DNA of 64,000 nt from Saccharopolyspora aridisoli. Its GTDB lineage: Bacteria; Actinomycetota; Actinomycetes; Mycobacteriales; Pseudonocardiaceae. The DNA lies in assembly GCF_004348445.1 (NCBI RefSeq), contig NZ_SMKV01000022.1, positions 35,346-99,345 of the forward strand. Reading direction: 5' to 3'. Below, in pieces: positions 26,069-34,409 of the stretch. A program made the position numbers and the translations under genes. Each line of letters opens with the position of its first letter. Within the stretch, counting starts at the first letter, position 1. The notes beneath the pieces are model-generated. The model worked only from the letters and a program-made list of their open reading frames with translations, was not told the DNA's origin and made no database searches.

Positions 26069-26968
26069 ATGGGTGTGGAGCTGCGCTACCTGACCGCCTT
26101 CGTGGCGGTCGCCGAGGAGCTTCACTTCGGCCGCGCCGCCAAGCGCCTGCAGATGGCCCAGCCGCCGCTGAGCCAGCAGATCAGGCAGCTGGAGAAGGAA
26201 CTCGGCGTGCGGCTGTTCGAGCGCAACACGCGGTCGGTGCGGCTGACCAACGCGGGGGAGTCCTTCCTCGAACCCGCGCGCACCGTCCTCGACGACGTCG
26301 ACATGGCCGTCGGCGCGGCCCGGGCCGCCGGGCGAGGCGAACGCGGGCGGGTCACCGTCGGGTTCGCCGGAGCCTCCAGCCACGAGGCGCTGCCGGTGCT
26401 CACCCGTGCGGTGCGCGCCGCCCACCCGGGCCTGGAACTGGTGATGCGCGGGCAGACCTACGCCGACGTCGCCCTGGCCAAGGTCGCCGACGGAACGCTG
26501 GACCTCGGATTCGTCCGGATGCCGGTCAACCAGCCCGGCGTGAACACCCGCGTCATCGAGGTCGAAGAGCTCATCTGCGCCCTGCCCACCGACCACCGGC
26601 TGGCCGAGCTGGACCGCGTGCCGATCGCTGAACTCGCCGAGGAGCCCTTCGTCAGCTTCCCCTCCAACGCCGGGTCCACGCTGCGCGACGCGCTGGTCAA
26701 GGCGTGCGTGGCGGGCGGATTCACGCCGCGCGTGGTGCAGGAGGCGCCCGACTCCTACACGATCCTCGCCCTGGTGGCGGCCGGTGTCGGAGTCACGCTG
26801 ACGCTGACCTCCTGCCAGCACATCCAGCAGACCGGCCTGGTCTACCGCCAGCTCGCGGGCCAACCGACCCGCTTGCGGGCGGCGCTGGCCTGGCGCGAGG
26901 ACAACACCAACGCCGCGCTGCACACCGTCCTCGGCATCGCCGAAACCGCCCTGCCCACCCCCGATTGA
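26069..26968 (+). CDS. LysR-family transcriptional regulator
   Basis: A 299-residue LysR protein. The winged HTH is at residues 1-60 (LRYLTAFVAVAEELHFGRAAKRL, cut here as region; recognition helix QPPLSQQIRQLEKELG; then FERNTRSVRLTNAGE). The effector domain follows from about residue 90 (GRVTVGFAGASSHEALP, DLGFVRMPV, LVAAGVGVTLTLTS). The set HFGRAAKRL plus AQPPLSQQI is the BenM/CatM/CbnR-like type, whose effectors are often aromatic or dicarboxylic acids. The ATG at 26069 lies close to a GATCGGGG sequence. It sits between the divergent CoA-transferase operon and the downstream symporter-cyclase pair and probably activates both. Confidence 0.93.
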   Translation: MGVELRYLTAFVAVAEELHFGRAAKRLQMAQPPLSQQIRQLEKELGVRLFERNTRSVRLTNAGESFLEPARTVLDDVDMAVGAARAAGRGERGRVTVGFAGASSHEALPVLTRAVRAAHPGLELVMRGQTYADVALAKVADGTLDLGFVRMPVNQPGVNTRVIEVEELICALPTDHRLAELDRVPIAELAEEPFVSFPSNAGSTLRDALVKACVAGGFTPRVVQEAPDSYTILALVAAGVGVTLTLTSCQHIQQTGLVYRQLAGQPTRLRAALAWREDNTNAALHTVLGIAETALPTPD

Positions 26969-26978
26969 TCTGAGCGGC

Positions 26979-27009
26979 GTCTCAACGCGGCGTCGATTTC
27001 GTATTGGAC
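26979..27009. promoter_or_regulatory. Candidate LysR-binding region, symporter side
   Basis: GTCTCAA (26979-26985) and GTATTGGAC (27001-27009) are reverse complements of TTGAGAC and GTCCAATAC found at 26009-26026. They lie 59-89 bases before the symporter start, consistent with control by the same LysR protein. Confidence 0.4.
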
Positions 27010-27067
27010 GCCCCCGCGTTCGGCCTGCCACGGTTGCTGAGATCACACCGGGTTCGAAGGGGAACGC

Positions 27068-28408
27068 ATGAGCAGCGCGCGCACGGCGAACCGTGCCGGG
27101 TTCGGGGCCTTCGTCGGCTCCACCATCGAATGGTTCGACTTCTACATCTACGGCACCGCCTCCGCGCTGGTCTTCGACGAGGTCTTCTTCCCCGAACTCG
27201 ACGGTGCCCTGGGCACGCTGGTCGCCTTCGCGACGTTCTGGGTCGGCTTCCTCGCCCGCCCGATCGGCGGCGTCATCTTCGGCCACGTCGGAGACCGGTT
27301 GGGTCGCAAGAAGACCCTGGTCATCACGCTGCTGATGATGGGCATCGCGACCACCGCCATCGGACTGCTGCCCGGCTACGCCGAGATCGGGGTGTGGGCG
27401 CCGATCCTGCTGGTGTGCATCCGGATGGTGCAGGGCATCGGACTCGGCGGCGAGTGGGGCGGCTCGGTGCTCATCGCCTCCGAGCACGCCCCCAGGGGGA
27501 AGTCCATCCTCTACGGCGCCTTCGCCCAGCAGGGCTCGCCGGTCGGCAACACGCTCAGCACCGTCTGCTTCCTGCTGATCAGCGAGCTGCCCGAGCCCGA
27601 CATGCTCAGCTGGGGCTGGCGCATCCCGTTCCTGGCCTCGGCCGCACTGGTCGTGGTGGGCCTGTTCATCCGGCTCCGCGTCACCGAATCCCCGGCGATG
27701 GAACGGCTCATCCAGGCCGAGAAGACCGCGAAGCTGCCGGTGTGGGAGGTCGTCCGCTCGCACCCGGGACTGCTGGCACTGGGCATCGGCGCCTGCACCA
27801 TCGGCCTGTCGGCCACCTACTTCAAGTCGACGTTCGCGCTCGCGTGGGCCACCAGCGACCTCGGGTTCGCCAAGACCGACTTCCTGACGATCATCCTGAC
27901 CGCCAACATCGCACAAATCCTCGTGCAGCCCTTCGGAGCCGTGATCGCCACCAAGATGCGCAGCCTGTCGCGCGCGGTGACGTTCATGCTGCTCCCGGAG
28001 GTCGTGCTGCTGCCGCTGATGTTCGTGCTCATCGGCACCGAGAACTACTGGCTGGCCATGGTCGGCGTCGCGGTGGCCACCGTGCCGCACTGCCTGTACT
28101 ACGCGGCGATGGCCGGCATCCTCGCCGGCCGCTTCCCGGCCGAGGTGCGCTACACCGGGCTTTCGCTGTGCTACCAGCTCTGCGGCACGCTGCTCGGCGG
28201 AACCACCCCGGTCGTGGGCCAGTTCCTGCTGAGCGCGTCGGGCTCGATCAACCTTGTCATCGCCTACGCGCTGTTCCAAGTGCTGCTCACGCTCGGCTGC
28301 ATGCTGTTGCTGCTGCGCCGGCCCAGTCATGACGAACGCGACGACCCGGGAGGCGAAGGTGACCAGAGCACGCTGGATCCGGCGGCCGGAAGGGTCCAAC
28401 TGGGGTGA
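27068..28408 (+). CDS. MFS metabolite:H+ symporter (MHS family)
   Basis: A 446-residue MFS uptake protein of the MHS family (relatives: ShiA, ProP, KgtP, benzoate and dicarboxylate carriers). The start GSTIEWFDFYIYGTAS in TM1 is diagnostic. GHVGDRLGRKKTL is motif A after TM2, RMVQGIGLGGEWGGSV is the TM4 motif, and SPVGNTLST follows. About 12 helices are seen, and the C-terminus is short and charged (HDERDDPGGEGDQ). It probably imports the carboxylate substrate of this island with protons. The ATG at 27068 has AAGGGGAAC before it. The downstream cyclase gene begins inside its last 50 bases, so the two are cotranscribed. Confidence 0.9.
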   Translation: MSSARTANRAGFGAFVGSTIEWFDFYIYGTASALVFDEVFFPELDGALGTLVAFATFWVGFLARPIGGVIFGHVGDRLGRKKTLVITLLMMGIATTAIGLLPGYAEIGVWAPILLVCIRMVQGIGLGGEWGGSVLIASEHAPRGKSILYGAFAQQGSPVGNTLSTVCFLLISELPEPDMLSWGWRIPFLASAALVVVGLFIRLRVTESPAMERLIQAEKTAKLPVWEVVRSHPGLLALGIGACTIGLSATYFKSTFALAWATSDLGFAKTDFLTIILTANIAQILVQPFGAVIATKMRSLSRAVTFMLLPEVVLLPLMFVLIGTENYWLAMVGVAVATVPHCLYYAAMAGILAGRFPAEVRYTGLSLCYQLCGTLLGGTTPVVGQFLLSASGSINLVIAYALFQVLLTLGCMLLLLRRPSHDERDDPGGEGDQSTLDPAAGRVQLG

Positions 28409-29408
28409 CTTCGGGCCTGACGACACCTCGGGGCGGATGAACCTGCTGACTCCGCAGCGGGTCCGCGCGGCGGTGGCCGAGGTGCGCGAGGGCATCACGC
28501 ACGCGCTGAGCCTCCCGCTGACCCTGCCGGGTGGGAACGGGTTGAACCCCAACCGGTTCCCACCGGTCCTGCGCCCCACCCGGCGCTTCGGCGAGATCAA
28601 CTTCAACTACGAACTGCGCAGCAGGGTCGACGGCGCCACCGACGTGCTCTGCGACGACCTCGCCGTGCTCCACCTGCAGTACTCGACGCAGTGGGACTCC
28701 TTCGCCCACGCCGGAGCGCTGTTCGACGCCGACGGCGACGGGGTCCCGGAACCGGTGTTCTACAACGGGTTCCGGGCCGGTGCGGACGTCGTCGGGCCGT
28801 CCGAAGTGCACGACTCCGGGTTCGGCGGCCTGCACGAGCGCACCACCTCCACCGGCGGCGCGCTGGGCATCGACAACCTCGCGCGCACCGGGGCGCAGGG
28901 CCGTGGCGTGCTCATCGACCTGCGCAGGCACCTCGGCGAGGAACGCACGATCGTCGGCTACGACACCCTCGCCGAGATCATGGCCGCCGACGGGGTCGAG
29001 GTCGAGGAGGGAGACCTGGTCTGCCTGCACACGGGTTTCGCGCAGCGGCTCGTCGAGATGGGCGGCGACCCGGACCCGGACGTCCTGCACGGCGCGTGCG
29101 CGGCCCTGGACGGGCGCGACGAGCGCCTCCAGCAGTGGATCACCGACACCGGGCTGAGCGCGCTGATCGCTGACAACTACGCCGTGGAGAACCTGCCGTC
29201 ACGCCCGGCCGACCCTCCGGCGCCCGAGCTGCCGCTGCACCACCACTGCCTGTTCAAGCTCGGCGTGCACCTCGGAGAGCTCTGGCACCTCACACCTCTC
29301 GCAGATGACCTCCACCGCCTCGCCCGCTCACGCTTCCTCCTCACGGCCCCACCCCTCAACCTCCCTGGAGCGGTCGGCTCCCCCACGACCCCCATCGCCA
29401 CCCTCTGA
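28359..29408 (+). CDS. Cyclase-family hydrolase (kynurenine formamidase-like)
   Basis: A 349-residue member of the metal-dependent cyclase family (PF04199). The metal and active-site motif, usually GTHxDxPxHF, appears as STQWDSFAHAG, keeping the aspartate and the histidine. WGDFGPDDTSGRMNLLTP and LHTGFAQRL are typical of the long bacterial subgroup. HHHCLFKLGVHLGELWHL near the C-terminus probably supplies further ligands. Such enzymes hydrolyse amides, lactones or cyclic imides. The GTG at 28359 has CGGGAGG seven bases before it and is preferred; ATG 28329 lies within the symporter gene too. The role would be hydrolysis of a ring or amide substrate imported by the symporter. Confidence 0.85.
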   Translation: MTRARWIRRPEGSNWGDFGPDDTSGRMNLLTPQRVRAAVAEVREGITHALSLPLTLPGGNGLNPNRFPPVLRPTRRFGEINFNYELRSRVDGATDVLCDDLAVLHLQYSTQWDSFAHAGALFDADGDGVPEPVFYNGFRAGADVVGPSEVHDSGFGGLHERTTSTGGALGIDNLARTGAQGRGVLIDLRRHLGEERTIVGYDTLAEIMAADGVEVEEGDLVCLHTGFAQRLVEMGGDPDPDVLHGACAALDGRDERLQQWITDTGLSALIADNYAVENLPSRPADPPAPELPLHHHCLFKLGVHLGELWHLTPLADDLHRLARSRFLLTAPPLNLPGAVGSPTTPIATL

Positions 29409-29419
29409 CCAGGATCGTT

Positions 29420-29529
29420 GCCGCAATCGGAACCCGGTGCGGGACGCGACGGGCGGGCGGGGTCGCCTTTGATCGGGCGCTTCAACCCACGAAAACGTCG
29501 CCCCTGAACACCGCCGCAATCAGGAACCC
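29420..29529. repeat. Short imperfect direct repeat
   Basis: GCCGCAATCGGAACCC (29420-29435) and GCCGCAATCAGGAACCC (29513-29529) differ by one inserted base and lie 93 bases apart in the gap between two convergent genes. The second copy overlaps the end of the RluA-family gene. The origin is unknown. Confidence 0.4.
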
Positions 29530-30488
29530 GAAGTCCCCTCGCGAGGGGTGGGGTGCGGAGGGTCTTCGGTGGTTGGTCGGGTTTCGGGCCAGTGGAGTTG
29601 CCGGTGGGAGTGGAAGTGGCGGTGTTCGCCCGTTGTGGGGTCGGTGAACTCGAGCGACCGGGCCAGGAGTTGGAGGGGGTTGGTGAAGTCGTCCGGGGAC
29701 TTCTCGCGGACCTCGGGGTAGAGGTCGTCGCCGACGATCGGTAGGCCCAGGGAGTTGAGGTGGACCCGGAGCTGGTGGGTGCGGCCGGTGCGGGGGAGCA
29801 GGCGGTAGCGAGCCAGGTCGCCGCGGCGTTCGAGGAGTTCGACGCGGGTTTCGGCGTTCGGGGCGCCCGGTTCCTCGACGGCTGCCAGCACACCTCGGTG
29901 CTTGGTGATCCGGCTGCGGACCGTGCGGGGAAGCGCCAGTTCCGGGTCGTAGCCGGCGATGGCCTCGTAGGTCTTGCCGACCCGCCGGTCCTGGAAGAGT
30001 GCCTGGTACGCGCCGCGCAGCGCCGGGTCGACCACGAACAGCACCAGACCGGCCGTGGCGCGGTCCAGGCGGTGCGCGGGGGAGAGGTCCGGCAGGTCCA
30101 GCTGCCTGCGCAGGCGGATGAGCGCGGTTTCGGTGATGTGCCCGCCGCGCGGCGTGGTGGCCAGGAAGTGCGGCTTGTCCACGACCAGGATCTCCTCGTC
30201 CCGGTGCAGGACCTCCAGCTCGAACGGCACCGGCGTCTCCGGTGTGACGTCGCGGTGGAACCACACGAAACTGCCCGGCCGGTACGGGGACTCGTGCGCC
30301 AGCGGACCGTCCTGGGTGACGAACCGGCCCGCCCGCAGCATCTCGTCGATGCGGTCCTCCGCCAGCTTGGGGATCCGCTCGACGAGGAAGTCCCGGACGG
30401 TCGCCCACCGCCCGTCGGTGGGCAGGTGCAGCCGGACCGGGTCCAGGCCGTCGCGCTGGGGCAGCGGTGAGCGGAGCTTGCGGCGCAT
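29520..30488 (-). CDS. RluA-family pseudouridine synthase
   Basis: A 322-residue protein that isomerises uridine in rRNA or tRNA. The catalytic Asp142 is in HRLDRATAGLVLF. LVVDKPHFLATTPRGGH precedes it and RTGRTHQLRVHLNSLGLPIVGD follows, all standard for RluA/RluC/RluD enzymes. The N-terminal 80 residues (WATVRDFLVERIPKLAEDRIDEMLRAG as a region) replace the usual S4 domain with a shorter, related helical part. The ATG at 30488 (MRRKLRSPLPQRDG) is chosen; the ORF extends upstream without homology and no ribosome site is obvious. The last 30 residues are a proline-rich tail. The exact RNA target cannot be told. Confidence 0.9.
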   Translation of the reverse strand: MRRKLRSPLPQRDGLDPVRLHLPTDGRWATVRDFLVERIPKLAEDRIDEMLRAGRFVTQDGPLAHESPYRPGSFVWFHRDVTPETPVPFELEVLHRDEEILVVDKPHFLATTPRGGHITETALIRLRRQLDLPDLSPAHRLDRATAGLVLFVVDPALRGAYQALFQDRRVGKTYEAIAGYDPELALPRTVRSRITKHRGVLAAVEEPGAPNAETRVELLERRGDLARYRLLPRTGRTHQLRVHLNSLGLPIVGDDLYPEVREKSPDDFTNPLQLLARSLEFTDPTTGEHRHFHSHRQLHWPETRPTTEDPPHPTPREGTSGS

Positions 30489-30698
30489 GGTCCGGCCAGC
30501 ATAACCAGAGGTCACAGGTCCGTCGTGCAGCGGAGTGCATCCGCCCACCTCGGTCTGTGCGCGCAACTGCCCTGGCGTGCCAGTGCAGGGAAGACGTCAG
30601 CTGCGGGGTGCCGACCACGAGCCCGGCTGAGTCCTCACCCGGACGAGGCCCGGCAGACCGCGTACGTCGTCATCCCCGGACCTCCTCGGAGCCGCACC

Positions 30699-30863
30699 TC
30701 ATCCCAGGAGCTTGGCGAGGAACCAGCCGACGCGGCTGACCTTGCGGATCTGCGGGTTGCCCTCGATGCCGTGGATCTCCCACTGCTGGCCGCACTCCGG
30801 GCACCGGTACAACCCGATCTGGGTGGGGACCTCGCACGGATGGCCGCGTCGACCTCGTCTCAT
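30699..30863 (-). CDS. 54-residue zinc-ribbon-like protein
   Basis: A short gene on the minus strand encodes MRRGRRGHPCEVPTQIGLYR at its start, then CPECGQQWEI (Cys21/Cys24), and ends VSRVGWFLAKLLG. His8-x-Cys10 with Cys21-x2-Cys24 could hold one zinc ion. Third codon bases are nearly all G or C, which supports coding. It lacks a strong ribosome site at ATG 30863. The function is unknown; the arginine-rich start and the amphipathic end suggest binding of nucleic acid or of a larger protein. Confidence 0.55.
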   Translation of the reverse strand: MRRGRRGHPCEVPTQIGLYRCPECGQQWEIHGIEGNPQIRKVSRVGWFLAKLLG

Positions 30864-30995
30864 CGGTCGATCTCACCACATCCGCGCTGCGCGGTGCAGT
30901 GAGAACCAGCCGCTGAATCGGTGACTTTGTACCTTACGGTCCGCATCGGGGCGTCCGTAGATTCGGCGACGTGAACACGACACGAGGAGTTCGAA

Positions 30996-32444
30996 TCAGT
31001 CGCGGCACTCGCAGGCCGGGTCCTGGCACGCGTGGTTGAGACCGGGTAGCGGAGGAGTCTCCACCCGGTCCCCGCGGCCGATGGTCAACGCCGCGATCAC
31101 CCCGCCTGCGGCGCACATCACGGCCGAGATGTGCAGCGCGGTCGCGAACCCAGGTCCCAGAGGTGCGCCGTCACCGGTGCCTGCCAGCCCGGCGACGACC
31201 GGCAGCACCGCCACCGCCAGCAGTCCGGCCAGGCGCGACACCGCGTTGTTGACCCCCGATGCGACGCCGCCCCGCTCCGGCCCGACCGAGCCCAGCACGG
31301 CCGCGGTCAGCGGAGCGACCGTGATCGACAGGCCCAATCCGAACACCAGCACGCCCGGCAGCACGCCGCCGAAGTAGGTCGCACCGGCCTCGGCGCCGGT
31401 CAGCAGCCACAACCCGGCAGCGCAGGCGAACGGACCGACCGTCATCAGCACGCGCGGACCCGTGCGCTGCGCGAGCGCACCCACCCGACCTGACAGCAGC
31501 AGCATGATGATCGTGATCGGCAGCGTGGCGATGCCCGTCTCCAAGGCCGAGTAACCCATCGTCTGCTGCAGCTGCAACGACAGCAGGAAGAGCGCGCCGC
31601 TGAGCGCCGCGTAGACCGTCAGCGTCACGAGGTTCGCGCCCGTGAATTGCGAGGACCGCAGCAACGACAGGGGCAGCAGCGGACTCGGGTGGCGCGCTTC
31701 CAGCCACGGGAACACCACGAGCGCGGTGGCTCCGACCACCGCAGCTGTGGTGGACGCGGTGTCCCACCCGGCGGTCGGGACCTCGATCAGCGCGAAGATC
31801 GTTCCCGTGAGCCCGACCGTGACCGCCACCGCGCCACCGATGTCCAGGTGTCCGGTGGCGTTCGGGTCCCGCGTCTCGGGAACGTGGCGCAGCGCGAGCA
31901 GCGCGGCGGCGGCGATCGGCACGTTGATGAAGAACACCCACCGCCACGACGCGGCGTCCACGAGCCACCCGCCCACGAAAGGCCCGATCGCCGAGGACAC
32001 GCCGGTCAGCCCGGCCCAGCGGCCGACGGCCTCGCCGCGGTCGTCAGGGTCGATGGAGGCGTTGATCAGAGCCAGGCTGCCGGGGACCAGCAGGGCCCCG
32101 CCGACGCCCTGCGCCAGCCGCGCGATGATCAGCGCCTCGCCCGTGGGTGCCAGCCCGCAGCCCAGCGAGGCGAGGGTGAACACCACCAGCCCGATCGTGA
32201 ACACGCGGCGGCGGCCGTAGCGATCGCCCAGCGCGCCGCCGAGCAGCAGCAGCGCGCTCAACGTGAGCAGGTAGGCGTCCAGCACCCACTGCAGGACGCG
32301 CAGTCCGCCGCCGACGTCGCGGCCGATGGCCGGCAGTGCCACGTTGACCACGGAACCGTCCAGGAACGCCACCCCCGAACCGAGGATGGTGGCCAGCAAG
32401 ATCCAGCGGCCGGAACCGGAACGAAGAGCGACGGCGGTGGACAC
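30996..32444 (-). CDS. DHA2-family MFS exporter (EmrB/QacA type)
   Basis: A 482-residue drug:H+ antiporter with 14 membrane segments. LDGSVVNVALPAIGRD in TM1 is motif D1. GGALGDRYGRRRVF is motif A. ARLAQGVGGALLVPGSLALI is in the TM4 region, and SAIGPFVGGWLVD is motif C in TM5. It probably exports a lipophilic drug or metabolite. An odd C-terminal tail, NHACQDPACECRD, has three cysteines and may bind metal. The start is GTG 32444, 17 bases after the U32-like gene ends, so the two are probably one operon, possibly controlled by the divergent IclR regulator. Confidence 0.9.
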   Translation of the reverse strand: MSTAVALRSGSGRWILLATILGSGVAFLDGSVVNVALPAIGRDVGGGLRVLQWVLDAYLLTLSALLLLGGALGDRYGRRRVFTIGLVVFTLASLGCGLAPTGEALIIARLAQGVGGALLVPGSLALINASIDPDDRGEAVGRWAGLTGVSSAIGPFVGGWLVDAASWRWVFFINVPIAAAALLALRHVPETRDPNATGHLDIGGAVAVTVGLTGTIFALIEVPTAGWDTASTTAAVVGATALVVFPWLEARHPSPLLPLSLLRSSQFTGANLVTLTVYAALSGALFLLSLQLQQTMGYSALETGIATLPITIIMLLLSGRVGALAQRTGPRVLMTVGPFACAAGLWLLTGAEAGATYFGGVLPGVLVFGLGLSITVAPLTAAVLGSVGPERGGVASGVNNAVSRLAGLLAVAVLPVVAGLAGTGDGAPLGPGFATALHISAVMCAAGGVIAALTIGRGDRVETPPLPGLNHACQDPACECRD

Positions 32445-32461
32445 GCGCCGACGATAGGCCG

Positions 32462-33388
32462 CTACCCGGACACGGGCACGGCCAGGCCCTCGGCGGGCAG
32501 CGCCGAGGTGATCGCGTCGGCGGAGTAGCGCGCGAGCAGTCCCAGGCCCAACTGCGCACGACGCACCCGCTCGCGGCCCAGTGCGACGGCGGTGGAGGTG
32601 AGGTGGCTGCCGCTGGGGTAGATGTTCGGCGCGTTGCGCAGCCCGAACTTGACGTAGACCGGGGCCGCGACGCGCACGATCTCGGCGATCTCGAAGTGCC
32701 GGACGAACCCGCCCATGTCGTCCGGCGCTTCGACGTAGATGTCCAGCGGCAGGTCCGTGGCTGCCCGGATCGCCGCCAGCTGACCGAGGCTGAGATCGGT
32801 GGGCACGTTGTAGGTGTCGGCGCCCATGTCCTCGGCGATGCGCACCGAAGCCGGGTTCGCCAGGCCCATCTGGACGCTGATCTTGAACTGCAGGTCGGTG
32901 GGCAGGTCGCCTGCTTCGCGCATCGCGGAGGCGACCTTGAGCACGCCCAGGTCGGTGACGAGCACGCTGCGGATGCCGAATTCGGCCGTGCGGCGGATGT
33001 CCTCCAGCACGTGCACCAGCTGCTCGGTGCCGCGCGCCTGCGCGGCCACCGGCGCCCCGCCGGAGGACACCGCCATCGCGCTGGTGCCCCACCCGGCAAG
33101 CGGCCGGGCGAACAGGCTCAGCTCGACCGACCGCTCGGCGGCGGCGGAGGCCATGGCGGCGAGTTCGTCGTCGGTGAGCAGCATGCCGCCGCTGCCTTGG
33201 GAGATCCGGTGCACCAGCACGCCGCGGGCGTCGGCCTCGGCGAGCACCGCGTCGAGCACCTCGGGGCCTTCGGTGCTGGGGATCTCCACCCGGTACTGGG
33301 CGCCGTCGGGAAATCTCTTCCCGCTGGTGGCCGCGGTGTCGTCGGTGGGCAGACCCAGGGATCGCAGGAAGTCACGTGTCTGGCGCAC
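32462..33388 (-). CDS. U32-peptidase-like TIM-barrel protein
   Basis: A 308-residue protein resembling the U32 / PrtC group: FGIRSVLVTDLGVLKVAS, QFKISVQMGLANPASVRIAEDMGADTYNV (region of residues about 160-190) and LPLDIYVEAPDDMGGFVRHFE. Homologues take part in tRNA hydroxylation or ubiquinone O2-independent hydroxylation, and true protease activity is unproven. The four-cysteine Fe-S motif of UbiU/RlhA-type proteins was not found here, so this may be a divergent branch. The GTG at 33388 lies downstream of ACGGAG. It is first in an operon with the DHA2 exporter and divergent from the IclR gene. Confidence 0.6.
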   Translation of the reverse strand: MRQTRDFLRSLGLPTDDTAATSGKRFPDGAQYRVEIPSTEGPEVLDAVLAEADARGVLVHRISQGSGGMLLTDDELAAMASAAAERSVELSLFARPLAGWGTSAMAVSSGGAPVAAQARGTEQLVHVLEDIRRTAEFGIRSVLVTDLGVLKVASAMREAGDLPTDLQFKISVQMGLANPASVRIAEDMGADTYNVPTDLSLGQLAAIRAATDLPLDIYVEAPDDMGGFVRHFEIAEIVRVAAPVYVKFGLRNAPNIYPSGSHLTSTAVALGRERVRRAQLGLGLLARYSADAITSALPAEGLAVPVSG

Positions 33389-33401
33389 CTGTGAAGTCTC
33401 C

Positions 33402-33417
33402 GTTCGATATTCCGAAC
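33402..33417. promoter_or_regulatory. Candidate IclR operator 1
   Basis: GTTCGATATTCCGAAC is a 16-base inverted repeat (GTTCG/CGAAC) just upstream of the U32-like gene. It resembles known IclR-family sites such as those of PcaU/PobR (GTTCGAT core). A related GTTCGTAGAATCG follows at 33421. Confidence 0.5.
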
Positions 33418-33482
33418 AACGTTCGTAGAATCGTATGGTCGGAATGAAGCGGAGGTCAATACGCCGTCGATATCAGGTACGA

Positions 33483-33498
33483 TGTTCGAAATACCGGT
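33483..33498. promoter_or_regulatory. Candidate IclR operator 2
   Basis: GTTCGAAATACCGGTC shares GTTCGA and the spacing with the site at 33402 and lies 40-55 bases before the IclR start, fitting autoregulation. Confidence 0.4.
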
Positions 33499-33537
33499 CA
33501 ACTCGGGGTTGGCCTCGAAGCGGAAGGAGTGCCAGCG

Positions 33538-34299
33538 TTGGCACGAGCGGTACCGGCCGTGGAACGGGCGTTCGACGTCCTCGAACTGTTCCTGGAGGCC
33601 GACGAACTCAGCGCCCCGGAGATCACCGCGCAGCTCGGGCTGCCGCGCACCACGGTGCACGAGCTGGTCGGCACGCTCAACGAGCGGGGCTACCTGATGC
33701 CCACCGGGCGCGCCACCAACAAGTACCGGCTGGGCGTGCGCAGCTTCCAGCTGGGGTCGGCCTACGCCGAGCGGCTGGACCTGGCCCGGGAGGGGCAGCT
33801 GGTCGCGGAGGAGATCGCCGAGCGTTGCCAGGAGACCGTGCACGTGGGCGTGCGCGAGGGCGCCGACGTGCTCTACGTCTCCAAGGTCGACAGCAGCCAC
33901 CCGGTCCGGATGGTCTCGGCCGTCGGGCGCAGGCTCCCGGCGCACTGCACGGCGCTGGGCAAGACGCTGTTGGCCTCGTTGCCGCGCGCCGAGGTGGACG
34001 AGATCTACAGCGGCCACAAGCTCGACGCGATGACCGAGCACAGCATCACCAACCGCAAGACGCTGCGCAGGGAACTCGACGAGATCGCCGAGGACGGCGT
34101 GGCCCGCGAGTACTGCGAGTCCAACGATTCGGTGGCGTGCGTCGCCGCTCCGGTGCGCGACACCAGCGGTGAGGTCGTCGCGGCCATGAGCATCTCGGTC
34201 CCGATCCTGCGCTGGAACGACGAGACCGAGGCCGCACTGCGCGACCTCGTCCGGGACGGTGCGACCGCGTTGTCCGAAAGGCTCGGCCACACCGCCTGA
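33538..34299 (+). CDS. IclR-family transcriptional regulator
   Basis: A 253-residue regulator. The winged helix-turn-helix at about 5-65 reads AVERAFDVLELFLEAD, then LSAPEITAQLGLPRTTVHEL (recognition helix), then ERGYLMPTG. The effector-binding GAF-like domain contains RCQETVHVGVREGADVLYVS, LPAHCTALGKTLLA (conserved in IclR) and AAPVRDTSGEVVAAMSIS. The TTG at 33538 has GGAAGGA nine bases away and gives MARAVPAVE; the GTG at 33529 overlaps the ribosome site. The gene is divergent from the U32-DHA2 operon, which it probably represses. The ligand is unknown. Confidence 0.92.
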   Translation: MARAVPAVERAFDVLELFLEADELSAPEITAQLGLPRTTVHELVGTLNERGYLMPTGRATNKYRLGVRSFQLGSAYAERLDLAREGQLVAEEIAERCQETVHVGVREGADVLYVSKVDSSHPVRMVSAVGRRLPAHCTALGKTLLASLPRAEVDEIYSGHKLDAMTEHSITNRKTLRRELDEIAEDGVAREYCESNDSVACVAAPVRDTSGEVVAAMSISVPILRWNDETEAALRDLVRDGATALSERLGHTA

Positions 34300-34318
34300 A
34301 GGACCACGTGAACCACGA

Positions 34319-34354
34319 CGAGGTGGGCCTCCTGCTCGCGGGAGGCCCACCTCG
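34319..34354. terminator. Bidirectional hairpin terminator
   Basis: CGAGGTGGGCCTCC (34319-34332) pairs perfectly with GGAGGCCCACCTCG (34341-34354) around an eight-base loop, between the convergent IclR and universal stress protein genes. Confidence 0.85.
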
Positions 34355-34409
34355 GCTCCTGCGAGCCTGGAGGAGCGCCTTCGCCGCGTTCTGAGGACGA
34401 GCCCGGCGA

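Noticed and set aside
30975..31020. T-loop-like GAGTTCGAATC
   Set aside because: No pairing stem flanks it and no anticodon arm is found upstream.
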